From the NCBI GenBank assembly GCA_001953215.1, contig CP019169.1:1550001-1614000 (forward strand): a DNA stretch of 64,000 nt, written 5' to 3'. The DNA is from Betaproteobacteria bacterium GR16-43 (GTDB lineage: Bacteria; Pseudomonadota; Gammaproteobacteria; Burkholderiales; Usitatibacteraceae). This document shows, one piece after another, positions 57,039 to 64,000 of this stretch. Numbering within the stretch: the first letter of the stretch is position 1; each line of letters starts with the position of its first letter. A program made the translations under genes and the position numbers. Below the pieces are notes generated by a model that was not told the DNA's origin, ran no database searches, and saw nothing but the letters and a program-made list of their open reading frames with translations.

Positions 57039-57458
57039 ATGAAACAACTTCCCAAGCGCGCCCGCGGCTTCACCCTGCTCGAGATCGTGATCGTGCTGAT
57101 CATCCTCGGCACGATCATGGCGTTCGTCGCGCCGAAGATCTTCGGCAATCTCGAGAAGGCAAACCAGGCGAGGGCGAAGGCCAACATCCTGCAGCTCGAA
57201 GGCCAGCTCGAACTGCTGAAGCTCGAGGCCGGGCGCTACCCCACGTCGCAGGAAGGCCTCGCCGCCCTGCTGTCGAAGCCGGGTGGAATGGAAAAGTGGA
57301 ACGGCCCCTACGTGAAAGATCCCGCGCTGCTGAAGGATCCGTGGGGCAACGACTACCGCTACGCGCAGCCCGGCACCAACAAGGCCTTCGACATCATCTC
57401 GCTCGGCGCCGACGGCAAGGAAGGCGGCGAGGGCGAGAACAAGGACGTCACGAACTGA
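57039..57458 (+). CDS. gspG: Major pseudopilin GspG
   Basis: This 139-residue protein is the main pseudopilus subunit. The prepilin leader is cut before FTLLEIVIVLIILG, with Glu at +5. Later PTSQEGLAALL and DPWGNDYRY are signatures of GspG, including calcium-binding segments near the C-terminus. It follows gspF by 17 bp. Confidence 0.96.
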   Translation: MKQLPKRARGFTLLEIVIVLIILGTIMAFVAPKIFGNLEKANQARAKANILQLEGQLELLKLEAGRYPTSQEGLAALLSKPGGMEKWNGPYVKDPALLKDPWGNDYRYAQPGTNKAFDIISLGADGKEGGEGENKDVTN

Positions 57459-57463
57459 TCGCG

Positions 57464-57898
57464 ATGCGCCAACGCGGATTCACGCTGCTGGAGATCATCA
57501 TCGTGCTGGTGATCGCGGCGGCGGCCATGTCGATCGTGCTGTCCTTCTCGGTCCGCGGCAGCGCGGCCGACCTGAAGGCCTCCGCGCGCTCACTGGCCTC
57601 GGGGCTGCGCGCCGCGCAGTCCACCGCCATGGCCACGCGCCGCGATGCGCTGCTCACGCTCGACGTGGATGCAGGCGAGTTCGTGTTTACCGGGGGCTCG
57701 CGAACGCAGAAGCTGCCCGACGGCATCGAATACAAGCTCTTCACGGCGCAGACCGAAGTGGAGAGCGAGAAGCGCGGCTCGATCCGCTTCTACCCGGACG
57801 GCAGTTCCACGGGCGGGCGCATCACGGTCGCCTCGGGCGAGCGCAAGTACCTCGTCGACGTGGACTGGCTCACCGGCCGCGTGAGCATCGGTGAATAG
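57464..57898 (+). CDS. gspH: Minor pseudopilin GspH
   Basis: This 144-residue pseudopilin has the leader RQRG followed by FTLLEIIIVLVIAAAA. The rest is a beta-rich GspH/FimT domain (SLASGLRAAQSTAMATRR helix, then KLPDGIEY). It forms part of the initiating tip complex with I, J and K. It begins 5 bp after gspG. Confidence 0.92.
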   Translation: MRQRGFTLLEIIIVLVIAAAAMSIVLSFSVRGSAADLKASARSLASGLRAAQSTAMATRRDALLTLDVDAGEFVFTGGSRTQKLPDGIEYKLFTAQTEVESEKRGSIRFYPDGSSTGGRITVASGERKYLVDVDWLTGRVSIGE

Positions 57899-57899
57899 C

Positions 57900-58316
57900 A
57901 TGCGATCGCGCGCGCAATCCGGGTTCACGCTGCTCGAAGTGGTCGTGGCTTTCGTGGTCCTCGCCCTGGTGATGGCCGCGGTCTTCGAAGTCTTCAACGC
58001 GGCGCTCGTGCGCACCGCGGACCAGGCCGACCGCTCGGAGGCCCTCGCCATCGCCCAGTCGCGGCTGCAGGCCACGGGCTCGGACGGCAACCTGAAGGAA
58101 GGCGATTCGATGGGCGAGAGCGCGGACCGGCGCTTCCGCTGGACCACGAGCGTGAAGCGCTTCGACGAGCCGGGTCCGGCCACCGGTGGCGGCATCCCGA
58201 TGCAGGCGATCTACATGCTCTTCCAGGTCGAGGCGCGCGTGGCCTGGGTCGGCCCCGACGGCAAGGAGCGCGACCTGCGCATCGCCACGATGGCCCTGGG
58301 TCCTCGTCCAACATGA
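57900..58316 (+). CDS. gspI: Minor pseudopilin GspI
   Basis: This 138-residue pseudopilin has the leader ending QSG before FTLLEVVVAFVVLAL. The ATG at 57900 gives a normal-length leader; a GTG at 57891 overlapping gspH is possible and adds three residues. The C-terminal segment carries the GspI-type AIAQSRLQ motif. The stop overlaps the gspJ start (ATGA). Confidence 0.9.
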   Translation: MRSRAQSGFTLLEVVVAFVVLALVMAAVFEVFNAALVRTADQADRSEALAIAQSRLQATGSDGNLKEGDSMGESADRRFRWTTSVKRFDEPGPATGGGIPMQAIYMLFQVEARVAWVGPDGKERDLRIATMALGPRPT

Positions 58317-58993
58317 CCGCGTCCCCCATGAAACGCGCCCAGGGCTTCACGCTCATCGAAGTGGTCCTCGCGATCGCGCTGCTGGCCGCGATGATGGCCA
58401 TGGCGTGGTCCGGACTGTCGTTCGCGCTGCGCGGCTGGGACACGGGCGAGTCGAAGAGCCGCCGCACCAGCGACATCCAGCTCTCGACCAACTTCCTGCG
58501 CCGCGAATTCGCCGAGATCTTCCCGATGCGCTGGAAGGATCCGACCACGCTCAAGTTCGCGTTCGAAGGCGACGCGAAGCACCTGGCCTTCGTCTCGACG
58601 CGAGCCCCGGGCCTGTCGAGCGGCGGCCTGGCCCTCGTGAGCCTCGACGTCGAATCGGGCGGGCCCAACCGCAAGGATCTCGTGATGCGCCGCGCCATGC
58701 CCGACGAGGCGGCGAAGGATTTCGGGCCCGCGAAGGCCGCCGAAGGCACCATCCTCATCCCCGACGTCGAGGTGGTGCAGTTCGCCTACTTCGGCGCCGA
58801 GAACGACTTCGTCGAGCCGCGCTGGATGGACGACTGGAAGCTGCCCGCGCGCATGCCCCAGTACGTGCGCGTGACGGTGAGGACCGGCGACGGAACGGTG
58901 CTGCCGGAGCTCGTGGCGAAGGTGATGCTGGGCGAGGAGGCGGGCTGCATCGAGAACTCCTTCCAGCGCAATTGCTTCCCGAGGGCGCGATGA
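58313..58993 (+). CDS. gspJ: Minor pseudopilin GspJ
   Basis: This 226-residue pseudopilin has the leader ending AQG before FTLIEVVLAIALLA. The larger C-terminal domain (STNFLRREFAEIFP helix and later beta strands) is typical of GspJ. A second ATG at 58328 is an alternative start. Both ends overlap neighbouring genes by 4 bp. Confidence 0.92.
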   Translation: MTASPMKRAQGFTLIEVVLAIALLAAMMAMAWSGLSFALRGWDTGESKSRRTSDIQLSTNFLRREFAEIFPMRWKDPTTLKFAFEGDAKHLAFVSTRAPGLSSGGLALVSLDVESGGPNRKDLVMRRAMPDEAAKDFGPAKAAEGTILIPDVEVVQFAYFGAENDFVEPRWMDDWKLPARMPQYVRVTVRTGDGTVLPELVAKVMLGEEAGCIENSFQRNCFPRAR

Positions 58994-59940
58994 AGAAGAA
59001 CCGCACCCGGCAGCAAGGCGTGGCCCTGGTCCTCGTGATCTGGCTCGCGGCGTTGCTCACCGTGGTGGCCGGCAACTTCGCGTTCTCCGCGCGCAACGAC
59101 AGCCTCATCGTCTACAACTCGATTTCCATCGCGCGTGCGCAGGCCGCTGCCGACGCGGGGGTGGTCCGTGCCGTCTTCGAGGTCTATCGCCTCGACAACC
59201 CGCCCGACCAGTGGCGCCGGGACGGAACCGCGCATGATTGGTCTTTCGACGGCATCCCGGTTCGCATCGAATTGCGCGATGAATCTGCTAAAATTGACGT
59301 CAACACGGCGTCGGATGCGCTGCTGCGCGGGCTCTTCGTGTCGGTTGGCCTCACCGACGAAGAAGCGGCCCGAATCGTCGATGCCATCGCCGACTGGCGG
59401 GATGTCGACGGCCTGAAGCGACCCAACGGCGCCGAGGAAGCCGACTATCGATCGGCAGGACTCGCCTACGGCCCCGCCAACGCCCCCTTCCAAGCCATCG
59501 AGGAACTGCAGCTCGTGCTCGGCATGCGCCCGGATATCTATCGTCGAATCGCCCCCATGATCACCGTGTACTCGCGCCAGATGGGCGTATCGATCACCAC
59601 CGCGACGCGTGAAGTCCTGCTCGCGATCCCCGGCACGACCCCGGAAGTGGTCGACACGTACATCGCGCAGCGCGATGCCGCGCGCGCCGCCGGCCAGGCC
59701 CCGCCGCTCTTCCCGGCCGCGGGTTCATTTGCCGCCGGGCCGAACGCGCAGGTGTCGTCCATTCGCGCCGAAGCGAAGCTCGAAGACGGCACGGTCTACG
59801 TGCGAGAAGCCGTGGCCCTGCTGCGTCCCTCTCCGCGCCGTCCCGTGACTTACCTGGTGTGGCGATCGGCGCCCACCACCGAAGCGCGGCCGGTCGCCGA
59901 CAATTCGCAGCAAACTGCCGCGGGAGCCCCCCAGCGATGA
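58990..59940 (+). CDS. gspK: Minor pseudopilin GspK
   Basis: This 316-residue pseudopilin caps the pseudopilus. Its leader ends QQG and the first helix VALVLVIWLAALL lacks the Glu at +5, as is usual for GspK. The SAM-like helical domain contains KIDVNTASDALLRG and VDAIADWRDVDGLKRPNGAEEADYR, classic GspK segments. It overlaps gspJ and gspL by 4 bp each. Confidence 0.93.
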   Translation: MKKNRTRQQGVALVLVIWLAALLTVVAGNFAFSARNDSLIVYNSISIARAQAAADAGVVRAVFEVYRLDNPPDQWRRDGTAHDWSFDGIPVRIELRDESAKIDVNTASDALLRGLFVSVGLTDEEAARIVDAIADWRDVDGLKRPNGAEEADYRSAGLAYGPANAPFQAIEELQLVLGMRPDIYRRIAPMITVYSRQMGVSITTATREVLLAIPGTTPEVVDTYIAQRDAARAAGQAPPLFPAAGSFAAGPNAQVSSIRAEAKLEDGTVYVREAVALLRPSPRRPVTYLVWRSAPTTEARPVADNSQQTAAGAPQR

Positions 59941-61226
59941 GCGCCGTCCTCGAAGGCAACGGCGCACGCGCCCCGCTCCCGCCCTGGCGGCTGCGCCTCG
60001 CCGCGTTCTGGCGCTGGTGGAGCGCCGAGATCCTGGCGTTGCTGCCCGAGCGCTTCAGCAACCTTTCGGGCTCCACGCGGGCCCCGCTCGTGGCCCTCGA
60101 GGACGATGTGCTCATCCGCTACGAGAATCGCCCGTCGGGATTGGCCGAGGTGTCCCGCACGCCGCTCGGCTCGCTCGATCCGGAAGGCCGGCGCATCGCC
60201 GTGCGCAACCTGCTGGCCGAGGCCGGCGAGACTTCGCCTCGCCTGCGCCTCATGCTCGCGCGCGACGAGGCGCTGGTGCGCCGCGTGTCGCTTCCCCTGG
60301 CCACCGAGGAGAACCTGGGGCAGGTGCTGGCGTTCGAGATGGATCGTCTCACGCCCTTCACGGCCGACACCGTCTACTTCGGCTACCGCATCGCCGCGCG
60401 CGATGCTGTCGCGGCCAAGGTGCACGTCGATCTCGCCGTGGCCCCGAAAGCACGGGTCGACGAGCGCGTTTCGCGGTTGCGTGAATGGGGCGCGAGCGTC
60501 CATGGCGCGCTCGTGGCCGACGACGTCGCGCGCTCCGCCTCCCCCATCGACCTGCTGCCCGAAGCGCAGCGCGGCGACGAAGCGAAGGGATCCACGCGGC
60601 GCATCCAGGCCGGGCTCGGCATCGCCGTGGTGGCGCTCTTCCTCGTGGCGCTCGTGCTACCCATCTGGCAGAAGCGCGAGATGGCGGTCGTGCTGAACCC
60701 GCAGCTCACGAAGGCCAAGGCCGAAGCCGAGGCCACCGACTTGCTGGCCCGCGACCTGGAGAAGCAGGTCGCCGACTACAACTTCCTCTTCGCGAAGAAG
60801 CACGGGAGTTTCCCGGTGCTGGCGTTCATCGAGGAGGCCACGCGCCTGCTGCCGGATTCGACCTGGGTCCAGCAATTCGAGATTCGTCCCGCCGGCAAGA
60901 TTCGCGAGGTCCAGTTCTCGGGTGAGACGCCCTCGGCGTCGAAGTTGATCGAGATCCTCGAGCAATCCACGACGATGAAGAACGCGGCGCTGCGCGGTTC
61001 CGTGACCCGAGGATCGATCCCGGGCACCGAGCGCTTCCTGATCGCGGCCGAGGCACGTCCGAGGGTCCTGCCCGATGCGGCAGCGGTCGATGGCGCGGCG
61101 CGGCCCGCCGCGCCCGCACCCGCGGCAACACCCGACGCCGCCGGGCGCACCACGCCCTCGGCCCCGGCAGCGCCCGACGCCAATGGGCGAACCGTTCCCG
61201 TCCCTCCGCCTGCGCCTCCCCGGTGA
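59937..61226 (+). CDS. gspL: Type II secretion protein GspL, PilN-like form
   Basis: This 429-residue bitopic protein binds GspE in the cytoplasm and GspM in the membrane. The N-terminal cytoplasmic part (about 1-220) has an actin-like pattern (VLAFEMDRLTPFTADTVYFG). One helix lies near 226-245, then a periplasmic PilN-like ferredoxin fold, and an Ala/Pro-rich tail from about 385. The ATG at 59937 overlaps the gspK stop. Confidence 0.85.
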   Translation: MSAVLEGNGARAPLPPWRLRLAAFWRWWSAEILALLPERFSNLSGSTRAPLVALEDDVLIRYENRPSGLAEVSRTPLGSLDPEGRRIAVRNLLAEAGETSPRLRLMLARDEALVRRVSLPLATEENLGQVLAFEMDRLTPFTADTVYFGYRIAARDAVAAKVHVDLAVAPKARVDERVSRLREWGASVHGALVADDVARSASPIDLLPEAQRGDEAKGSTRRIQAGLGIAVVALFLVALVLPIWQKREMAVVLNPQLTKAKAEAEATDLLARDLEKQVADYNFLFAKKHGSFPVLAFIEEATRLLPDSTWVQQFEIRPAGKIREVQFSGETPSASKLIEILEQSTTMKNAALRGSVTRGSIPGTERFLIAAEARPRVLPDAAAVDGAARPAAPAPAATPDAAGRTTPSAPAAPDANGRTVPVPPPAPPR

Positions 61227-61233
61227 GACCCTG

Positions 61234-61812
61234 ATGAACCTGCGAGCACTCTCCCCGGAACAAAGCCGCAAGCTGGCGATCGGACTCCTGTTCTTCGCCG
61301 TGATCGCGGCCGTGGCGGCCGTGGCCGTTCCGGTGTGGCTGGCCAACCGCCACTACGATCGTGCGCTGGCGGACATGACGGACCGCCTCGAGCGCTACAC
61401 GCGCCTTGCGGCCACGCGCCCCGAGATCGCGAAACAGCTCGAGTCCATCCGGGCCCGCGACGTGCGCCGCTACTTCCTGCGCGCCGGCGGCGCGGCGCTC
61501 TCGGCGGCGGAGGTGCAGGAAGCCGTGCGAGTCGGCATCGAGAGCAACGGCGGCAAGCTGATCGCGATCCAGGTGCCGGCCTCGAAGGAGGACGGGCGCT
61601 ACCGCCAGGTCTCCGTCAACGTGCAGCTCACCGCGAACATCGAGGCCCTTCGCAAGATCATGCATCGCATCGAGAACGGAACGCCGGTGCTCTTCATCGA
61701 CAACCTCACCGTGAGGAGCCAGGTGCCGTCGACGTTCAAGCCGCAGCCCGGCGGGGAGCCCGAGATGTTCGTGCAGTTCGACCTCTACGGCTATTCGCTG
61801 GCGGGGGCGTGA
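61234..61812 (+). CDS. gspM: Type II secretion protein GspM
   Basis: This 192-residue protein has a short cytoplasmic N-terminus, one helix (about 13-35) and a periplasmic coiled coil plus GspM/PilO-like domain. The ATG at 61234 follows gspL by 7 bp. The stop shares a base with the next start (TGATG). Identification rests on size, topology and order. Confidence 0.85.
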   Translation: MNLRALSPEQSRKLAIGLLFFAVIAAVAAVAVPVWLANRHYDRALADMTDRLERYTRLAATRPEIAKQLESIRARDVRRYFLRAGGAALSAAEVQEAVRVGIESNGGKLIAIQVPASKEDGRYRQVSVNVQLTANIEALRKIMHRIENGTPVLFIDNLTVRSQVPSTFKPQPGGEPEMFVQFDLYGYSLAGA

Positions 61813-62627
61813 TGCGCGAGATCCTGATCCGCCAACCCCTCACCATCGCGCTTGCGTGCCTCGCGATCGTGCTCGTGGCGGTCATCGGCTTCGAGTTCTG
61901 GAGCGCAGGTTCGCGCACGAGCCTCGCGGGCGCGGGCGTGAAGACCGCCAGCGTCGATGCGAAGCTGCTCCCCGCACTGCCGGAGTCGCCGGCCGAGCAG
62001 GCCTACCCCGAAACGGGCACGCGCCCGTTGTTCGTTCCCACGCGGCGTCCCGCGCCTCCCGCGGCCGCCGTCAATGCGATGGCCAAGGGCCAGTACGTGC
62101 TCCAGGGCGTGACGATCGTCGGGGACCTGCGCGTGGCCCTGCTCAAGGACAAATCGGCAGGCCGCATCTATCGCATCGAGAAGGGCGGCGACCTGAACGG
62201 ATCCAAGGTGTCTTCGATCGAGCCCGAGAGCGTGACGCTGCAACAGGGCGACGACTCGGAGGTGCTGGAGCTCACGGTCCAGAAAGGCGGCGCCGCGCCG
62301 GCCGCCGCCGCCACGGCCGTCGCGCCCCCACAGCCGGGGCAGGGGCCGTTCGCCGCACCTGGCGCCGCCGCCGCGGCCGCCGACCGGGCCGCAGCCGCAG
62401 CCGCGGCTGCCGGAGCGCCGCCCGTGCCGGGCATGCCGCCGGGTGGCGGGACCGCCGGGCAGCCGCCCGTGATGCAACCGAGACCGGGCTCCGGCCCGGT
62501 TCCGACGGGGCCGGCACCCTCCGGCGCAGGTCCGAGCCCGGCCGCACCCGCGGCGGGGCAAGCAGTCACTCCGGAAGAGCTCCTGGCACGTCGCCGGGCC
62601 GCTCGCCGTGCGCAGCAAGCCCAGTAA
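61812..62627 (+). CDS. gspN: GspC/XpsN-like linker protein
   Basis: This 271-residue protein has one N-terminal helix (about 9-30). A periplasmic HR-type beta domain follows (about 92-160, YVLQGVTIVGDLRVALL and EKGGDLNGSKV), as in GspC/PilP, which link the inner platform to the secretin. A long Ala/Pro/Gly-rich tail follows. In the Xanthomonas Xps order the gene between M and D is called N and is GspC-like, so the symbol follows position. Confidence 0.75.
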   Translation: MREILIRQPLTIALACLAIVLVAVIGFEFWSAGSRTSLAGAGVKTASVDAKLLPALPESPAEQAYPETGTRPLFVPTRRPAPPAAAVNAMAKGQYVLQGVTIVGDLRVALLKDKSAGRIYRIEKGGDLNGSKVSSIEPESVTLQQGDDSEVLELTVQKGGAAPAAAATAVAPPQPGQGPFAAPGAAAAAADRAAAAAAAAGAPPVPGMPPGGGTAGQPPVMQPRPGSGPVPTGPAPSGAGPSPAAPAAGQAVTPEELLARRRAARRAQQAQ

Positions 62628-62629
62628 CC

Positions 62630-64000
62630 ATGTCCAGAAAGAAGAATCCCTTGATGCCACCCAAGAAAACCCGGCGCCCGTTCGCCCCTGTGATGTGGTG
62701 CGTCATCGCGGCAGGCGCGCTGTCCATGCTTGGGGGCTGCAGCATGTACCCCGGTGGACTCAAGTTTCCGGAGTCCACGGTCGCAGGAGTGCCCGACTCG
62801 CAGAAAGGCGACTTCGGCCCCAACCGCCCTGCCAGCCCTCCCCAGTCCGCCGCGAACTCGGCCGCGAGCTCGGCCGCTCCTCCCGTGGAGTCGAAGGTGT
62901 ATCCCGGCACCGGCGTCTTCGTGAATCCGAAGCCCGTGCCCCCGGGCCCCGCCGCCGCGCCCGAGGAGGCAAGCCTCAACTTCGAAGGGCTGGACGTGCG
63001 CGAGGTCGCGAAGGTGATCCTCGGCGACTACCTGAAGGAGTCCTATACGGTCCACCCGAGCGTGACGGGCAACGTGACCTTCCGCACCATCAAGCCGATC
63101 TCGAAGAAGGACCTCCTGCCCACCCTCGAAATGCTGCTGCGCCAGAACAACGCCGCGGTCGTTCGCGAGGAGGGGGTCTACAAGATCCTGCCGATCGCCA
63201 GCGTGCGCGGCTCGGTTTCACCGCAGCTCGGCTCGACCACGGCGCCGCTGCCGCCCGGCTTCTCGGTGATCGTGGTTCCGCTCAAGTTCGTCGGCGGCAA
63301 GGAAATGCAGAAGCTGCTCGAGCCCTTCGCCGCGGACAACACGGTGCGCGTCGACGACGTGCGCAACCTCGTGATCCTCGCCGGCCACCAGCGCGAGCTG
63401 CGCCACTTGCTCGACACCATCGAGCTCTTCGACGTGGATTGGCTCGCAGGCTATTCGATCGGCCTCTTCCCGATCAAGAGCGCCGACGTGAAGACGCTGG
63501 TGGCGGACCTCGACAAGATCTTCGGTCCCACGGGCCAGGGGCCGCTGTCGGGCATCGTGCGCGTGATCCCCATCGAGCGCCTGAACGCGCTGCTGCTGGT
63601 CACGACGCAGCCACGCTACCTCGAGATGGCGAAGACGTGGGTGGATCGCCTGGACCAGATGGGCGGAACCTCCGGCGGTTCGCGCTTCTTCGTCTACTAC
63701 GTGAAGAACGGCAAGGCCGAGAACCTGGCGCAACTCGTGGGGGACCTCTTCTCCTCGCGGCGCGCTTCCAGTGCGCCGTCGCTGGCGCCCGGCTCGCGTC
63801 CGGCCGAGATCCGCAGCTCCGCGCCCACGCTGGGCGGCATGACGGCGCAGCAGGCCCCGGCTACGGCTGCGTCGTCGGCGCCGGCCTCCGCGACCTTCCA
63901 GTTGTCGTCGGGTGTCGGCTCCACCGCGAGCGAAGTTCGCGTGATCGCGGACAAGGATACGAACTCGCTGCTGATCCTCTCCACGCAGTCGGACTACGAA
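62630..64000 (+). CDS. gspD: Type II secretion outer-membrane secretin GspD, 5' part
   Basis: The frame is open from the ATG at 62630 to the window end, 457 codons. A lipoprotein signal (GALSMLGGC with Cys near residue 37) suggests anchoring in the outer membrane without a separate pilotin. A Pro/Ser/Ala-rich linker leads to the N0 domain (LNFEGLDVREVAKVILGD) and N1/N2 repeats (IVVPLKFVGGKEMQKLL, FPIKSADVKTL). A Ser/Ala-rich insert lies near 380-430. The secretin pore is beyond the window. An alternative start is at 62654. Confidence 0.93.
   Translation, partial: MSRKKNPLMPPKKTRRPFAPVMWCVIAAGALSMLGGCSMYPGGLKFPESTVAGVPDSQKGDFGPNRPASPPQSAANSAASSAAPPVESKVYPGTGVFVNPKPVPPGPAAAPEEASLNFEGLDVREVAKVILGDYLKESYTVHPSVTGNVTFRTIKPISKKDLLPTLEMLLRQNNAAVVREEGVYKILPIASVRGSVSPQLGSTTAPLPPGFSVIVVPLKFVGGKEMQKLLEPFAADNTVRVDDVRNLVILAGHQRELRHLLDTIELFDVDWLAGYSIGLFPIKSADVKTLVADLDKIFGPTGQGPLSGIVRVIPIERLNALLLVTTQPRYLEMAKTWVDRLDQMGGTSGGSRFFVYYVKNGKAENLAQLVGDLFSSRRASSAPSLAPGSRPAEIRSSAPTLGGMTAQQAPATAASSAPASATFQLSSGVGSTASEVRVIADKDTNSLLILSTQSDYE

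Overview
The window is a 64-kb stretch of high-GC, densely coding DNA, almost certainly from a betaproteobacterium. The main pointers are a Bug/TctC-type tripartite-transporter binding protein, a 3-hydroxybutyrate oligomer hydrolase, a porin-glnK-amtB group, a UbiK-ComM pair and a type II secretion operon in the Xps order E-F-G-H-I-J-K-L-M-N-D. The genus cannot be fixed from sequence alone. I see no rRNA, tRNA, CRISPR array, insertion sequence or prophage.

Positions 1-13 kb hold the 3' part of dxs, two small secreted proteins, an SDR, a lipoprotein-type 3-hydroxybutyrate oligomer hydrolase with its own sigma-54 promoter and a neighbouring sigma-54 activator, a GST, an old yellow enzyme, a patatin-like hydrolase, an EamA exporter and a Bug protein. 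Positions 13-20 kb hold an unknown gene, metH with a terminator hairpin in its leader, and a small metal-type cluster (beta-barrel candidate, MerP-like HMA protein, MerT-like membrane protein).

Positions 19.8-26.8 kb are an eight-gene, translationally coupled operon read leftward: allophanate hydrolase, ABC transporter (binding protein, permease, ATPase), AtzG, AtzE, AtzH and a GntR/FCD regulator. It resembles the lower cyanuric-acid pathway, but no ring-opening enzyme is present. Its upstream region carries a sigma-54-like promoter, two NtrC-like boxes and a palindromic operator candidate. Divergent from it is a CaiB/BaiF CoA-transferase, thiol dioxygenase and enoyl-CoA hydratase operon that fits 3-mercaptopropionate catabolism.

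Positions 29-39 kb hold two TPR/glycosyltransferase-like proteins, a LysE exporter, an M20 amidohydrolase, a rhodanese, two MFS transporters, comM and ubiK. Positions 39-42 kb hold a TorF-type porin, glnK and amtB behind two NtrC sites and a sigma-54 promoter whose geometry matches glnAp2.

Positions 42-54 kb are an accessory region. It has an Ig-like secreted protein, a 2762-residue Sec-exported SpvB/FG-GAP/RHS giant with an unrecognised C-terminal tail, and five small genes that are candidates for immunity or accessory roles. Positions 54-64 kb hold the type II secretion operon, running off the window inside gspD. A Sec-exported RHS protein next to a type II secretion system suggests that the system could release it. 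Large palindromic repeats sit in four intergenic gaps.
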